Both the position numbers and the translations under genes were made by a program. Below are positions 46,563-57,177 of a stretch of 64,000 nucleotides of DNA, piece by piece; within the stretch, counting starts at the first letter, position 1; each line of letters starts with the position of its first letter. The stretch lies in NCBI RefSeq assembly GCF_005765165.1, contig NZ_VCIW01000001.1, positions 682,001 to 746,000 of the forward strand, given 5' to 3'. This DNA is from Paenibacillus antri. Lineage in GTDB: Bacteria > Bacillota > Bacilli > Paenibacillales > YIM-B00363. Below the pieces are notes generated by a model. It was not told the DNA's origin. It searched no databases and was given only the letters and a program-made list of their open reading frames with translations.

Positions 46563-47359
46563 ACGCTTCTTCCTTTCTTATCGTCCTCGTCGCCCGTTGC
46601 GCGCGGGTCGTAGCGGGCGCGCAGCGCGGCGGCGATGTCCCGAGCGGCGGACGCGCCGGCGGGCGGCATCGGCGCAGCAATGCCGAACGACGCCGCGAGC
46701 GAGCGCAGCCAGGTCTCGGCGCCCGGGAAGCCCGGATGCAGCTCGGTCAAGCTGCCCATGACGCCGGCGCGCACGTCGAGCCCCGCGCCGCCCGCGCGGC
46801 GGTAAAACTCGCGCACGAGCGCCGCGCGCGCCGCGGCGTCGCCCTCGGCGTTAACGAACGCCTGCACCGAGTAGGCGCGCTGCTGCCGCCGCTGCGCCAG
46901 CCCGCAAAACTTGCGCCCGCCGACGCTAAGGTCGTATTCGCCGGGGCAGTACGAGCCTTCGACCTCGCCCGTGTCGAACGCGACCCCGAACGGCTCCAGC
47001 GTGCCGGCGAGCAGTCCCGCCATCAGCCGGAAGTCGGCGTTCATATCGAGCTTGCCCGGCGCGCCGCGCCGGACGAGCGTCACGTTCACGACGCCGAGAT
47101 CGAGCGGCACCGCGGCGCCGCCGGAATTGCGTACCATGACGCGGTAGCCTTCCTCCCGCTCCAGCCAATCCATCGCGGCGGCCGCGTTCGGCAGGCGGCT
47201 GTCGCGCAGCCCCAACACGAAAGCCCGTTCATGCCGCCACAGATGGACGGCCGGAACGGGCACGCGGTCTTCGCCCGCCTCGCGGCACAGCCACTCCTCG
47301 CAGGCGAACGGGTAATAAATATCTTCGGTCGAAGGCAGATGCGAATGCGAAATGAACAT
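46559..47359 (-). CDS. lipL: Octanoyl-[GcvH]:protein N-octanoyltransferase-like (LipL)
   Basis: 266 residues of the BPL/LplA/LipB fold. Conserved RNSGGAAVPLDLG and the catalytic-Cys segment SYCPGEYDLSVGGRKFCG (C138) match LipL, which moves octanoyl groups from GcvH to E2 lipoyl domains. The PDH E2 with K44 at 10.6 kb is a possible recipient. The real start is MFISHSH at 47359. Located 52 bp downstream of ureD and overlapping cutC by 4 bp. Confidence 0.82.
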   Translation of the reverse strand: MFISHSHLPSTEDIYYPFACEEWLCREAGEDRVPVPAVHLWRHERAFVLGLRDSRLPNAAAAMDWLEREEGYRVMVRNSGGAAVPLDLGVVNVTLVRRGAPGKLDMNADFRLMAGLLAGTLEPFGVAFDTGEVEGSYCPGEYDLSVGGRKFCGLAQRRQQRAYSVQAFVNAEGDAAARAALVREFYRRAGGAGLDVRAGVMGSLTELHPGFPGAETWLRSLAASFGIAAPMPPAGASAARDIAAALRARYDPRATGDEDDKKGRSV

Positions 47360-47411
47360 AGAATCGAGGCCCTCTCTCTCTGTCGGCGGCTGCCGGCAGA
47401 CGTAAGTGCCC

Positions 47412-48299
47412 CTATTGTAACGGCCAAGCGAGCCGCGCGCAAGCGGGAGGCGCATGCGCGTCGGCGTACGCCGCGAACGCGCGGCCGATGCGCAGCAGCG
47501 CCCCGTGCACCTCCCACGCGGACCGCCCCGACGCCACGGCCGCGACGCCGTACCGCGCCAGCGCGCTTACGCCGCAGCGAAGGCCGTCGGCGCCGCTGTG
47601 CGTCAGCGCCGACGCTTCGCCGGCCATCGCCTCCGCCGCCCCGCGGCCCGCGAACGGCCCGAAGGCGTACAGCGCGCCGACGTGCGTGTCGCGCTCGAAC
47701 GCGCCGATCGATTGAAGCGACTGCTCGGACGGCGCGAACCGCACCCGCGACGCCGCCGCGACGCGCCCCTGCGCGGTCACGAGCAGGTCGCTCTCGTACG
47801 AGCGGTAGCGGAACGCCTCGCCGGGCTCGCCGTAATGCACGCGTCCCGCGCACAGCGTGTCGAACAAGAGCAGCGTCGCGTTGTCCGCGAGCTCGACGCG
47901 CGTCCGGGACGCGAACGCCGCGTCCGCGTACAGCATCGTCGGCTGCGGGGCGTAGACGAGCGACGCCCCCGAGCCGACGGCGATCGTCGTCGTCTGCCTT
48001 GCGCCGAACCGCGGGGACGGGTGCGCCTTCGCGTACGACTGCGTCGTCACGCCGACGCTGCAGCCGTCCCCGACCGACCACGCCAACGCGTAGTCGTCTC
48101 CGTCCATCAGCCCCGGCGACACGTCCATGACGGTCGCCGAAACGCCGCCGTCCGTCCCTTCGACCGGGAACGTCTTCGTCAGCTTCAGCGGCGACGTGAA
48201 GTACGCGTCCGTCAACGCCGTCCGCGAGCCGCGCAGACGGAAGTCCGCCCGCAGCTCGGACGAGACGCCGACGCCGACGGCCTTAGGCGCGTAAAGCAT
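47412..48299 (-). CDS. ureD: Urease accessory protein UreD
   Basis: 295 residues. Scaffold that, with UreF and UreG, delivers nickel into apo-urease. Conserved [26 protein letters not shown] and [10 protein letters not shown] segments are visible. It overlaps the end of ureG by 17 bp and is the last urease gene. High Ala content is in line with the local GC. Confidence 0.93.
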   Translation of the reverse strand: MLYAPKAVGVGVSSELRADFRLRGSRTALTDAYFTSPLKLTKTFPVEGTDGGVSATVMDVSPGLMDGDDYALAWSVGDGCSVGVTTQSYAKAHPSPRFGARQTTTIAVGSGASLVYAPQPTMLYADAAFASRTRVELADNATLLLFDTLCAGRVHYGEPGEAFRYRSYESDLLVTAQGRVAAASRVRFAPSEQSLQSIGAFERDTHVGALYAFGPFAGRGAAEAMAGEASALTHSGADGLRCGVSALARYGVAAVASGRSAWEVHGALLRIGRAFAAYADAHAPPACARLAWPLQ

Positions 48300-48954
48300 C
48301 CTCGTACTGATGCTCCACCCAGTGCACGAGCCGGTCGAGCCCCTCGCCGCTGAACAAGTTCGTAAACACGTAGGGCCGTTCGCCGCGCATCCGCTTCGTG
48401 TCTTCCTCCATCACCGTAAGCGAAGCGCGCACATGCGGGGCGAGGTCGATTTTGTTGATGACGAGGTAGTCCGAGCGCATAATGCCGGGCCCGCCTTTGC
48501 GCGGAATTTTCTCGCCCTGCGCCACATCGATAATGTAGATGAACCGATCCACCAATTCCGGGGAAAAGGCCGCCGCCAAATTGTCCCCGCCGCTCTCGAT
48601 GAAAATCATGTCGAGCTTGGGGAATCGCTCCTCCAGCTCCTGAATCGCTTCGAAATTCATCGACGCATCCTCCCGGATCGCCGTGTGCGGACAGCCGCCC
48701 GTCTCCACGCCGATAATGCGTTCCTCCGGCAGCACCTCGGTGTTCGCCAGAATGCGCGCATCTTCCTTCGTATAGATGTCGTTCGTAATGACCGCGATGC
48801 TGTACTTGCCGTTCAGGCTCCGAGCGAGCCGCTCCACGAGCGCCGTCTTGCCCGAGCCGACCGGCCCCCCGATGCCGATGCGCAGCGGGCGGGCGACGGC
48901 GACGTTCGTCGGCGCCCACTCGGGGTGATGGTGATGGTTTTGTCCTTGGCACAT
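48283..48954 (-). CDS. ureG: Urease accessory GTPase UreG
   Basis: 223 residues. SIMIBI-class GTPase powering nickel insertion. P-loop [10 protein letters not shown] at about 31-40, then [16 protein letters not shown] with the metal-binding CPH, and NKIDLAPHV for guanine recognition. It starts with a His-rich stretch, [12 protein letters not shown], which may bind nickel; no ureE is present in the cluster. AGGAGG precedes the ATG. Confidence 0.95.
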   Translation of the reverse strand: MCQGQNHHHHPEWAPTNVAVARPLRIGIGGPVGSGKTALVERLARSLNGKYSIAVITNDIYTKEDARILANTEVLPEERIIGVETGGCPHTAIREDASMNFEAIQELEERFPKLDMIFIESGGDNLAAAFSPELVDRFIYIIDVAQGEKIPRKGGPGIMRSDYLVINKIDLAPHVRASLTVMEEDTKRMRGERPYVFTNLFSGEGLDRLVHWVEHQYEDALRA

Positions 48955-48996
48955 AGCGGATTCCTCCTAAAGTTGTATTGGGCGTTGCGTTGTTCC

Positions 48997-49680
48997 TCAA
49001 GACATGAATAACCGGCTGTATAACCCTTCGTGCCGCATCATGTACCCGTCCATCGCCGGCATCGCCGAATAATACGCCTCGGGATCGTCGTCTCGCACCG
49101 CCGCCCACGCCTCGCCGACGACCGGCAGCAGCGACGCGAGCAGCGACTGCGCCTCCGTCTGCCCGATCGACATGAGCCGCAGCGCCGTATTCGTCGCGAG
49201 CGTGGCGCACGCGTAGAGATACCCTTCCGCCGCCTCGTCTTCGGAGACGCCGAGTCGATAAGCGACGTACCCGTGCACCGTCGGATGCGCGCCGGGGCAC
49301 GCCTCCTCGCGCACGGCGCGCTCCAGCGGCGCCCACTCCAGCGCCGGATGCATGGCGGCGGCGAGCCGCAGCAGCCGCCGGCCCATCTTCAGCGCGCCGT
49401 CGCGCGACTCGAAGGCGAGGCGCGACGCGTGCTGCCTCTCGTCCAGCGCCCAGACGCGCTCCCACTCGCCGGCCGCGGCGCCCCAGCGGTATACCGCCTT
49501 GACGGCGGCGAGGTCCATCGGCGCCCACGACTGCCGCAGCATGGCGGCGATGTAGTCGCCGACGTCGGCGCGCGTCGCGACGACGCCTTCCTGCACGGCC
49601 GTCTCGAGGCCGAACGAGTGGGAGAAGGCGCCGATCGGCAGCGCCGAGTCGAGCAGCTGCGCGAACGCCCAGCGGCTCAA
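48997..49680 (-). CDS. ureF: Urease accessory protein UreF
   Basis: About 227 residues, all-helical activator of UreG function. Family N-terminus [19 protein letters not shown] is clear. The best start is TTG 49680, whose last two bases belong to the ureC stop (TTGA overlap), giving the normal family length. The longer in-frame start lies inside ureC. Confidence 0.93.
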   Translation of the reverse strand: MSRWAFAQLLDSALPIGAFSHSFGLETAVQEGVVATRADVGDYIAAMLRQSWAPMDLAAVKAVYRWGAAAGEWERVWALDERQHASRLAFESRDGALKMGRRLLRLAAAMHPALEWAPLERAVREEACPGAHPTVHGYVAYRLGVSEDEAAEGYLYACATLATNTALRLMSIGQTEAQSLLASLLPVVGEAWAAVRDDDPEAYYSAMPAMDGYMMRHEGLYSRLFMS

Positions 49681-51401
49681 AACAAGAAGTACCGCTGCGC
49701 CATCGGCAGCGTCTCCGCGGGCTCGCACGTAAGATGCTCGCCGTCAACCCGAACCTCGTACGTCTCCGGGTTCACCTCGATGAGCGGCGTCTCGCCGTTG
49801 TGGATCATGTCCGCCTTCCCCACGTCGCGGCACCGCCGCACCGGCTCCACCCGCTTCTGCAGCCCCAGCTCCCGATGCACGCCCGCGTCGTACGCCGCTT
49901 GCGAGACGAACGTAATGCTCGTGGCGTACCGCATCTTGCCGAAGGCGCCGAACATCGGCCGCCCCCACACCGGCTGCGGCGTCGGGATCGACGCGTTCGG
50001 GTCGCCCATCTGCGCCCAAGCGATGCCGCCGCCCTTCAGCACCATGTCCGGCTTCACGCCGAAGTACGCAGGACTCCACAGAACGAGGTCCGCGAACTTG
50101 CCCGGCTCGATCGAGCCGACCAGATGCGACATGCCGTGCGCGATCGCCGGGTTGATCGTGTACTTCGCGACGTATCGCTTGATCCGGCCGTTGTCGACGC
50201 CCTCGGCGTCGCCGAGCGCCGTCAGGGGGCCGAACTGCTTCTTCATCTTGTCCGCCGTCTGCCACGTTCGAATGAGCACCTCGCCGACGCGGCCCATCGC
50301 CTGCGAGTCCGACGAAATCATGCTGAACACGCCGCGGTCGTGCAGGATGTCCTCCGCCGCGATCGTCTCCGGCCGGATTCGCGAATCCGCGAACGCCACG
50401 TCCTCGGGGATCGAGGCGTCGAGATGATGGCATACCATCAGCATGTCGAGATGCTCCTCGATCGTGTTGACCGTGAACGGGCGCGTCGGGTTCGTCGACG
50501 ACGGCAGCACGTTCGGCAGCGACGCGATCTTAATAATGTCCGGGGCGTGCCCGCCGCCGGCGCCTTCCGTATGGTACGTGTGAATCGTGCGTCCGCGAAT
50601 CGCGGCGATCGTATCCTCCACGAAGCCGGATTCGTTCAGCGTGTCCGTATGGATCGCCACCTGCACGTCGTACGCGTCCGCCACCCGCAGACACGCGTCG
50701 ATCGCCGCCGGCGTCGTGCCCCAATCCTCGTGCAGCTTCAGCCCGATCGCGCCCGCTTCGATCTGCTCCCGCAGCGGCTCCTCGAAGGAGGCGTTGCCTT
50801 TGCCTAAGAAGCCTAAGTTCATCGGGAACGCTTCGGCCGCCTCCAGCATCCGGTGCATATGCCATGCGCCCGGCGTCACCGTCGTCGCGTTCGTGCCCGT
50901 CGCCGGTCCCGTGCCGCCGCCGAGCATCGTCGTCACGCCCGAGGCGAGCGCCTCGTCGATCTGCTGCGGACAGATGAAGTGGATATGGCTGTCGATGCCG
51001 CCCGCGGTGACGATCTTGCCTTCGCCCGCGATGACCTCCGTCGAGGCGCCGACGACGAGCCTCGGGTCGACCCCGTCCATCATGTCGGGATTGCCGGCCT
51101 TGCCGACGGCGACGATGCGCCCGTCGCGGATGCCGATATCCCCTTTCACGATGCCCCAATGATCGATGACCGTCGCGTTCGTAATGACGGTATCCAGCAC
51201 GCCGTCGTGCGCGCGCGTCGCCCGGGACGATTGCCCCATCCCGTCGCGAATCGTCTTGCCGCCGCCGAATTTGATTTCGTCGCCATAGACGGTGAAGTCT
51301 TTCTCGATGACCGCCCACAAATCCGTGTCGGCCAGACGGACGGCGTCGCCCGTCGTCGGCCCGAACATGTTCGCGTAGGCGGCGCGGTTCATCTTCGTCA
51401 C
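49677..51401 (-). CDS. ureC: Urease alpha subunit
   Basis: About 574 residues. Catalytic subunit hydrolysing urea to ammonia and carbamate. Nickel ligands H139 and H141 (SHIHF), the carbamylated lysine at about 222 (GLKLHEDWG), HTDTLNE, the mobile-flap segment MVCHHLD and later EDILHD residues are all present. GTG 51401 is the preferred start: GGGAGGGA lies 8 nt upstream, and the codon overlaps the ureB stop (GTGA). Confidence 0.97.
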   Translation of the reverse strand: MTKMNRAAYANMFGPTTGDAVRLADTDLWAVIEKDFTVYGDEIKFGGGKTIRDGMGQSSRATRAHDGVLDTVITNATVIDHWGIVKGDIGIRDGRIVAVGKAGNPDMMDGVDPRLVVGASTEVIAGEGKIVTAGGIDSHIHFICPQQIDEALASGVTTMLGGGTGPATGTNATTVTPGAWHMHRMLEAAEAFPMNLGFLGKGNASFEEPLREQIEAGAIGLKLHEDWGTTPAAIDACLRVADAYDVQVAIHTDTLNESGFVEDTIAAIRGRTIHTYHTEGAGGGHAPDIIKIASLPNVLPSSTNPTRPFTVNTIEEHLDMLMVCHHLDASIPEDVAFADSRIRPETIAAEDILHDRGVFSMISSDSQAMGRVGEVLIRTWQTADKMKKQFGPLTALGDAEGVDNGRIKRYVAKYTINPAIAHGMSHLVGSIEPGKFADLVLWSPAYFGVKPDMVLKGGGIAWAQMGDPNASIPTPQPVWGRPMFGAFGKMRYATSITFVSQAAYDAGVHRELGLQKRVEPVRRCRDVGKADMIHNGETPLIEVNPETYEVRVDGEHLTCEPAETLPMAQRYFLF

Positions 51402-51772
51402 GAGCCGGCTCCCTCCCACGCTTCAAGCCTCGCCGCAACGAAGTCCGGCAGCGGCTCGCCGGCGATCGCGGGTCCGGCCGCGATGCCGCTCATGCCGTAG
51501 GCGAGCCGCGAGCCGCCGATCGCGACGAGCGTCACAGGCTTCTCCTCGCCCGGCTCGAACCGGACGGCCGAGCCGGACGGAATGAGAAGCCGCATGCCGT
51601 ACGCCTTCAGCCGATCGAACAGCAGCGCCCGGTTCACCTCGAAGAAATGCGCATGCGAGCCGACCTGCACCGGCCGGTCGCCCGTGTTCATTACCGTAAT
51701 CACCGTTCGCGTTCTGCCGGCGACGAGCTCGACGTCGCCCGCCGCCGCGCGAATTTCCCCTGGGACCAGCAT
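51398..51772 (-). CDS. ureB: Urease beta subunit
   Basis: 124 residues. Structural subunit with the conserved [25 protein letters not shown] and [10 protein letters not shown] segments. 13 bp after ureA and overlapping ureC by 4 bp. Confidence 0.97.
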   Translation of the reverse strand: MLVPGEIRAAAGDVELVAGRTRTVITVMNTGDRPVQVGSHAHFFEVNRALLFDRLKAYGMRLLIPSGSAVRFEPGEEKPVTLVAIGGSRLAYGMSGIAAGPAIAGEPLPDFVAARLEAWEGAGS

Positions 51773-51785
51773 GACTCGTTCCTCC

Positions 51786-52088
51786 TCATCGAATCGGGTC
51801 GTGTACCGTCACGAGCTTCGTTCCGTCCGGGAACGTCGCTTCGACCTGCACCTCGTGCACGATGTCCGGCACGCCCTCCATCACCTGCTCTCGCGTCAGC
51901 ACCTTCGCTCCCATCTGCATCAGCTGCGCCACCGTCAGCCCGTCCCGGGCGCCCTCCAGCAGCTCCGACGTAATGAGCGCCGTCGCCTCGGGCACGTTCA
52001 GCTTCACGCCGCGCGCCAGTCGGCGTCTCGCGACGTCGGCGGCCATCGTGACGAGCAGCTTCTCCTTTTCCCTCTCCGTCAAATGCAC
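51786..52088 (-). CDS. ureA: Urease gamma subunit
   Basis: 100 residues, full length, with [23 protein letters not shown] and the C-terminal VTVHDPI. Start GTG 52088 with AGGAGG 8 nt upstream. It begins 12 bp after urtE, so urease and the urea transporter are probably one transcript. Confidence 0.97.
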   Translation of the reverse strand: MHLTEREKEKLLVTMAADVARRRLARGVKLNVPEATALITSELLEGARDGLTVAQLMQMGAKVLTREQVMEGVPDIVHEVQVEATFPDGTKLVTVHDPIR

Positions 52089-52100
52089 GTCGATCGCCTC

Positions 52101-52796
52101 CTACACCGTCAAGTGTCGATGAATGATGCTTTCGTCCAGCTCCTCGATGGCGCCCTGCGCGACGATCGTGCCCTTATCGAGCACGAGGAACGCGTCGGCC
52201 GCCTCCCGGGCGAACGTCACGCTCTGCTCGACGAGCAGCACGGCGAGCCCTTCGGCGCGCAGCTCGCCGATCAAGCGGGCGATGTCCATCACGATGTTCG
52301 GCTGGATGCCCTCCGTCGGCTCGTCGAGCAGCAGCATCGCAGGCTCCGACACGAGCGCCCGCGCGAACGCAAGCTGCTGCTGCTGCCCGCCGGAGAGGTC
52401 CCCGCCGCGGCGCGAACGCATCTCGTACAGCGCCGGGAACCGCTCGTAGACGGCCGCCGGCACGCCGGCGCGCCTTCGCTTCGGGTTCGCCTCGAGCCCG
52501 AGCAGCACGTTCTCCTCCACGGTCAGCTGCGGGAAAATTTCGCGTCCCTGCGGCACGTACCCGATCCCGCCGCGGGCGCGCCGGGACGGCGGCTCGCCGA
52601 TCAGCTCGTCGCCGTTCCACCGAACGGAGCCGCGCTTCGCCCGGATAACGCCCATGATCGTCTTCAACAGGGTCGTCTTGCCGACCCCGTTCCTTCCCAT
52701 CAAGCAGGTGACGCGGCCGGGCGCCAGCGAGAAGCCGACGTCGCGCACCACCATGCTCTCTCCGTATCCCGATTCCAATCCGCTGACCGTCAACAT
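52101..52796 (-). CDS. urtE: Urea ABC transporter ATPase UrtE
   Basis: 231 residues. Walker A GRNGVGKTT, signature LSGGQQQQLAFARAL and Walker B LLLDEPTEG are present. LivF-like ATPase of the branched-chain amino acid/urea class. Between urtD (7-bp gap) and ureA. Confidence 0.94.
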   Translation of the reverse strand: MLTVSGLESGYGESMVVRDVGFSLAPGRVTCLMGRNGVGKTTLLKTIMGVIRAKRGSVRWNGDELIGEPPSRRARGGIGYVPQGREIFPQLTVEENVLLGLEANPKRRRAGVPAAVYERFPALYEMRSRRGGDLSGGQQQQLAFARALVSEPAMLLLDEPTEGIQPNIVMDIARLIGELRAEGLAVLLVEQSVTFAREAADAFLVLDKGTIVAQGAIEELDESIIHRHLTV

Positions 52797-52803
52797 GCGC
52801 CGT

Positions 52804-53568
52804 TCACCCCGCCATCTTTCCTAAATACACTTCGGCCACCCGCTCGTCGCGCTGCACCTCGGCCATCGTGCCTTCCGTCAGCAGCGTCCCCTCGTGCATG
52901 ACCGTCACCTTCGAGGAGAATTGCCGGACGAAATCCATATCGTGCTCGACGACGACGACGCTGCGATTTTTGATGATCTCTTGCAGCAGCCGTCCGGTCT
53001 TCTCGGTTTCCTCGTCCGTCATGCCCGCCACCGGCTCATCCAGCAGCAGCACCTGAGGTTCGGCCAAGAGAATCATGCCGATCTCGAGCCACTGCTTCTC
53101 GCCGTGCGACAGCGCCCCCGCCTTCCAGCCGGCCTTGCCCGCGAGCCCGACCATCCGCAGCGCTTCGTCGATGCGCTCCCGCTGCTCGGCCTCAAGCTTC
53201 GCGAACAGGAGCGAGAACACGTCCCGCTTCTGCTTCAGCGCGATCTCCAGGTTCTCCCACACCGTGAGCGCGGCGAAGACGGACGGCGCCTGGAACTTCC
53301 GCCCGATGCCGCAGGAGGCGATGCCGTGCTCCTTCAGCCGGGTCAGATCGATGTCCGCTTCGCCTTGATGGAACAGCACGCTGCCGCTCTTCGGCTTCAC
53401 CTTGCCGCAGATCGCGTCCAACATCGTCGTCTTGCCGGCCCCGTTCGGACCGATGAGGAACCGAAGCTCCCCGTGCGCCAGCGAGAAATCCATCTCCCGC
53501 AGCGCGTAAAATCCGTCAAAGCTGACGCTCACCTTCCGGCACGACAGGACGATACGGGATTCGATCAT
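52804..53568 (-). CDS. urtD: Urea ABC transporter ATPase UrtD
   Basis: About 254 residues. Walker A GPNGAGKTT, signature LSHGEKQWLEI and Walker B LLLDEPVAGM are visible. MIESRIV at 53568 with a GGGGGA-type site is the preferred start; the frame is open further upstream inside urtC. It overlaps the urtC 3' end by 53 bp, long for this operon. Confidence 0.93.
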   Translation of the reverse strand: MIESRIVLSCRKVSVSFDGFYALREMDFSLAHGELRFLIGPNGAGKTTMLDAICGKVKPKSGSVLFHQGEADIDLTRLKEHGIASCGIGRKFQAPSVFAALTVWENLEIALKQKRDVFSLLFAKLEAEQRERIDEALRMVGLAGKAGWKAGALSHGEKQWLEIGMILLAEPQVLLLDEPVAGMTDEETEKTGRLLQEIIKNRSVVVVEHDMDFVRQFSSKVTVMHEGTLLTEGTMAEVQRDERVAEVYLGKMAG

Positions 53569-54634
53569 GACGCTTCCCCCTTCTTCGAATGAAGTCGACC
53601 GCCGAGCCGAACAGCCCGACGAGCCCCCGCGGCAGAAACACGACGACAACAATGAACAACGCCCCGAGGAAAATGAGCCACCCGTCCGGATACGCTTCGC
53701 TGATCAGACTCTTGGACCAGTTGAGCGCGAGCGTCCCGACGACCGCTCCGATCAAGGTGCCTCGGCCGCCGGCCGCCACCCACAACACCATCTCGATCGA
53801 CGGCACGATGCCCATCATCGACGGGGAGATGATCCCGACGTGAAACACGAACAGCACCCCGGCGAGACCCGCGAACGCGCCCGACAGCGCGAACGCGAAC
53901 GACTGGAACACCGCGGGATCGTAGCCGAAGAAGCGCACTCGGTTTTCCCCGTCGCGGATCGCCTCGAGCACGCGCGCGAGCCGCGTCGACACGAGCCAGC
54001 GGCACAGGACGAAGCTGCCGATCAGCACCGCCGCGGTGATGTAATACAGCGCCGTCTTCACGTTCGGGTCGCTGAGCGAAAATCCGAGCACGGTCTTGAA
54101 CGACGTAATGCCGTTCGTACCGCCGGTATACCCCTGCTGCCCGACGAACAGCGTCACCGCGATAATGACGAGCGCCTGCGTCAGAATCGTGAAGTACACG
54201 CCGCGCACCCGGTTGCGGAACGTAAACCAGCCGAGCGCGAAGGCGAGCAGCGCCGGGAGCGCGATCGCCGCGGCCAGCGCGAAGCCGAAGCTGCCGAACG
54301 GCGCCCAGAACGCAGGCAGCTTGTCGATCCCGCTCCAGCTCATGAAGTCGGGCAGCTTCCCGCCCGTCGCCTCTAACTTCAAATACATCGCCATGCTATA
54401 AGCCCCTACTCCGAAAAAGACTCCCTGCCCCAAGCTCAAAATTCCCGTATACCCCCACAACAGGTCCAAGCCGAGCGCCAGTATCGCGAACGCTAAAAAC
54501 TTGGACAGCAGGTTCAGCCGGAAATCCGACAGAAACATCGGGGCGATCAAGAGCAAGACGACGGCGACGCCGTACGCCGCGAGCAGCCACGGCTTCGGGA
54601 TCCGCCGGCCGAGCCCCGTTCCTTTGCTAAGCAT
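53516..54634 (-). CDS. urtC: Urea ABC transporter permease UrtC
   Basis: 372 residues with about nine helices, LivM-like. LGLDLLWGYTGILSLGQGVFFG and GRGTLIGAVVGTLALNWSKS are family hallmarks. 13 bp after urtB and overlapping urtD. Confidence 0.94.
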   Translation of the reverse strand: MLSKGTGLGRRIPKPWLLAAYGVAVVLLLIAPMFLSDFRLNLLSKFLAFAILALGLDLLWGYTGILSLGQGVFFGVGAYSMAMYLKLEATGGKLPDFMSWSGIDKLPAFWAPFGSFGFALAAAIALPALLAFALGWFTFRNRVRGVYFTILTQALVIIAVTLFVGQQGYTGGTNGITSFKTVLGFSLSDPNVKTALYYITAAVLIGSFVLCRWLVSTRLARVLEAIRDGENRVRFFGYDPAVFQSFAFALSGAFAGLAGVLFVFHVGIISPSMMGIVPSIEMVLWVAAGGRGTLIGAVVGTLALNWSKSLISEAYPDGWLIFLGALFIVVVVFLPRGLVGLFGSAVDFIRRRGKRHDRIPYRPVVPEGERQL

Positions 54635-54647
54635 GCGTCATCCCCCT

Positions 54648-55562
54648 CTACTGTCCGTCGAGCGCCCGCGTCTTCATCGCGACGAAGCCGCGCGGGCGCC
54701 ACTGCAGGAACGCTACGACGAGCGCGAATACGAGCACCTTGCCGAGCGACGCCGACGTCCACGATTCGAACATCGTGCTCGTAATGCCGATGCCGGCGGC
54801 GCCGACGACGGTGCCGATCAGCTTGCCGACGCCGCCGAGCACGACGACCATGAACGCGTCGACGATGTAATACGTGCCGAGCGACGGCCCGATCGGCCCG
54901 AGCAGCGACAGCGCGCAGCCCGCGACGCCGGCGATGCCGGCCCCGATGGCGAAGCTCGCCGCGTCGACGCGCCGCGTCGAGACGCCGAGGCAGGCGGCCA
55001 TGTCGCGATTTTGCATGACGGCCCGCATGTTGCGGCCGGCGCGCGAGCGATAGATGTAGAAATACATCGCGGTGAGCACCGCGAGGACGAGCGCGATGAT
55101 GAACAATCGCTTATACGTCAGAACGAGACCCGATCCGATGTCGAGCCCGCCGTTCAGCCAGGACGGGCTCGTCACCGCGACGTTCGGGGCGCCGAACACG
55201 CTGCGCGCCGCTTGCTGCAGCACCATGCCGACGCCCCATGTCGCGAGCAGGCTGTCGAGCGGCCGGCCGTAGAGGAATCGGATCAGCCCGATCTCCATCA
55301 GCCAGCCGACGAACGCCGCCGCCGCGAACGACAGCGGCAGCGCCAAGACGAAATACCAGTCGAACGACGCCTTCGGCGCGTACGCGAGGAAGGCGTGCTG
55401 CACGACGTACGCCGTATACGCGCCGATCATGATCAGCTCGCCGTGCGCCATGTTGATGACGTTCATCAGCCCGAAGGTGACGGCGAGGCCCAGCGCGACG
55501 AGCAGTAAAATCGAGCTGACGCTGATGCCGTTAAACAGCTGAAGGATCCATACTTCCATCAT
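54648..55562 (-). CDS. urtB: Urea ABC transporter permease UrtB
   Basis: 304 residues with about eight helices, LivH-like. [27 protein letters not shown] and the late [13 protein letters not shown] are diagnostic. Some larger UrtB proteins have an N-terminal extension; this one is the short form. Confidence 0.94.
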   Translation of the reverse strand: MMEVWILQLFNGISVSSILLLVALGLAVTFGLMNVINMAHGELIMIGAYTAYVVQHAFLAYAPKASFDWYFVLALPLSFAAAAFVGWLMEIGLIRFLYGRPLDSLLATWGVGMVLQQAARSVFGAPNVAVTSPSWLNGGLDIGSGLVLTYKRLFIIALVLAVLTAMYFYIYRSRAGRNMRAVMQNRDMAACLGVSTRRVDAASFAIGAGIAGVAGCALSLLGPIGPSLGTYYIVDAFMVVVLGGVGKLIGTVVGAAGIGITSTMFESWTSASLGKVLVFALVVAFLQWRPRGFVAMKTRALDGQ

Positions 55563-55585
55563 TCACACTCCTTCTTGCGCGAGTT

Positions 55586-55616
55586 GGACAAGAAGGGCGG
55601 CGAAGATCCGCCGCCC
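55586..55616 (-). terminator. Attenuator-like hairpin between urtA and urtB
   Basis: GGGCGGCG-6 nt-CGCCGCCC is followed, reading minus, by a short TTCTTG tract. It would let urtA, which encodes the binding protein, be made in excess over the downstream genes. Confidence 0.5.
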
Positions 55617-55668
55617 GGCCATTATGCTTCCTTCCGCTTCCGAACGTTCCGCTTCTCCTTGCGGCTCG

Positions 55669-56922
55669 TCACTCGCCTTCGCTTAAAGATGCCGCCCACT
55701 CGTAGCCCTTCAGGTACGGGTCCGGCTTCACCGGCTCCGGCGTGCTGTAGATTTCCTTAATCATGCCGTCCGTCTGCACTTCGCCGATGCGTACGGGCTT
55801 ATAGATGTGCTGCGTCTCGCCGTCGATCGTCACGAGACCTTCCGGCGCGTCGAACGTCAATCCCGCGGCCGCTTCCTTCACCTTATCGACGTCCGTCGAA
55901 CCGGCCTTCTCGACCGCCGCCGCCCACAGGTACACCGCGATGTAGCCCGCTTCCGCCGGATCGCTCGTTACGCGGTCTTCGCCGTAAGCCGCCTTGTACG
56001 CCTCGACGAACGCCTTGTTCTCCTCCGTCTCCGTCGTCTGGTAATAATTCCAAGCCGTCAGATGCCCTTCCAGCACGTCGGGCCCGATGCCGCGAACCTC
56101 TTCCTCCGCGACCGAGACGGACAGCGTCGTGATGTCGTCGGCGCCGATGCCTGCATCCTTCAACTGCTTGAAGAACGCCACGTTGCTGTCGCCGTTGAGC
56201 GTGTTATACACGATATCCGGCTTCGCCGCTTGAATTTTGCTGATGACCGTCGAATAGTCCGTATGGCCGAGCGGCGTATACTCTTCGCCTACAAGCGTGC
56301 CGCCCTCCGCTTCGAGCTGCGCCTTGATGATCTTGTTCGCCGTTCTCGGGAACACGTAGTCCGAGCCGAGCAGGAAGAACGACTTCCCGCGGTTTTCCAG
56401 CAGCCACGTGACCGACGGCACGATCTGCTGGTTCGTCGTCGCGCCGGTGTACATTATGTTCGGCGATTGCTCCAGCCCTTCGTATTGCACCGGGTACCAG
56501 AGCAAGCCGTTCAGCTCCTCGAACACCGGCAGCATCGCCTTCCGGCTCGCCGACGTCCAGCCGCCGAACACCGTCGCCACGCCGTCGCTCGAAATGAGCT
56601 TTCTCGCCTTCTCCGCGAACGTCGGCCAGTCGGACGCGCCGTCCTCGATGACCGGTTCGATTTGCTTGCCTAATACGCCGCCCTTTTCGTTAATCTCCTT
56701 GATCGCCAGCAGCTCCGAGTCGTGGACCGATACTTCGCTGATCGCCATCGTCCCGCTCAGACTGTGCAAGATGCCGACTTTAATCGTCTCCCCCGTCTCG
56801 TTAGATGTCGTAGAACCCCCGGTGCCGCTCTCCGTCGTCGTCGAAGCCCCCGTCGCGCATGCCGTCAGTACCATAGCGGCCGCAACGAACGACGACGCCA
56901 ACATAGACAACCTTCTCTTCAT
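55669..56922 (-). CDS. urtA: Urea-binding lipoprotein UrtA
   Basis: 417 residues. Signal peptide with lipobox LTAC, then the type-I periplasmic-binding fold. [31 protein letters not shown] and [12 protein letters not shown] are UrtA hallmarks. First gene of urtABCDE-ureABCFGD, behind a consensus promoter and a GlnR/TnrA-type box. Confidence 0.96.
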   Translation of the reverse strand: MKRRLSMLASSFVAAAMVLTACATGASTTTESGTGGSTTSNETGETIKVGILHSLSGTMAISEVSVHDSELLAIKEINEKGGVLGKQIEPVIEDGASDWPTFAEKARKLISSDGVATVFGGWTSASRKAMLPVFEELNGLLWYPVQYEGLEQSPNIMYTGATTNQQIVPSVTWLLENRGKSFFLLGSDYVFPRTANKIIKAQLEAEGGTLVGEEYTPLGHTDYSTVISKIQAAKPDIVYNTLNGDSNVAFFKQLKDAGIGADDITTLSVSVAEEEVRGIGPDVLEGHLTAWNYYQTTETEENKAFVEAYKAAYGEDRVTSDPAEAGYIAVYLWAAAVEKAGSTDVDKVKEAAAGLTFDAPEGLVTIDGETQHIYKPVRIGEVQTDGMIKEIYSTPEPVKPDPYLKGYEWAASLSEGE

Positions 56923-56990
56923 ATCTACACCACTCCCCGATGGTTTCCGAACGATTCTTCTCTGTATGTGGCGAATCGTTCGTTAGCCAA

Positions 56991-57020
56991 ATTATAGAAG
57001 CGCTCGAACTTACATGTCAA
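56991..57020 (-). promoter_or_regulatory. Sigma-A promoter of the urt-ure operon
   Basis: TTGACA (57015-57020, minus strand) and TATAAT (56991-56996) are both perfect consensus with an 18-bp spacer, 68 bp upstream of the urtA ATG. Confidence 0.85.
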
Positions 57021-57031
57021 TATAATTTACA
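57015..57031. promoter_or_regulatory. GlnR/TnrA-type nitrogen box
   Basis: TGTCAATATAATTTACA fits the consensus TGTNA-N7-TNACA exactly. It overlaps the -35 box of the urtA promoter, the position expected for repression by GlnR when nitrogen is plentiful. Confidence 0.75.
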
Positions 57032-57111
57032 CAGAAATAATTTATTACCTTATAAACATAACATATACATTACATATAGATTGATTTTTAACTATTCGTC
57101 ACGTAAACTCA

Positions 57112-57150
57112 CAAAAAAAAAGCCCGAGCGCCGCAACGCTCGAGCTTTTT
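57112..57150. terminator. Bidirectional terminator, guanylate-kinase-like gene
   Basis: AGCCCGAGCG-6 nt-CGCTCGAGCT is flanked by nine A on the left and TTTTT on the right. Reading minus it ends the gene at 57178 with a long T tract. The AT-rich 57032-57111 stretch up to it holds no gene. Confidence 0.85.
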
Positions 57151-57177
57151 CGAAGCCTATTCCGAATGAATCTTACA

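Noticed and set aside
47412-52088. A hidden ureE in the urease cluster
   Set aside because: All space between ureA and ureD is occupied by recognised genes, and no UreE-like His-rich C-terminus was found.
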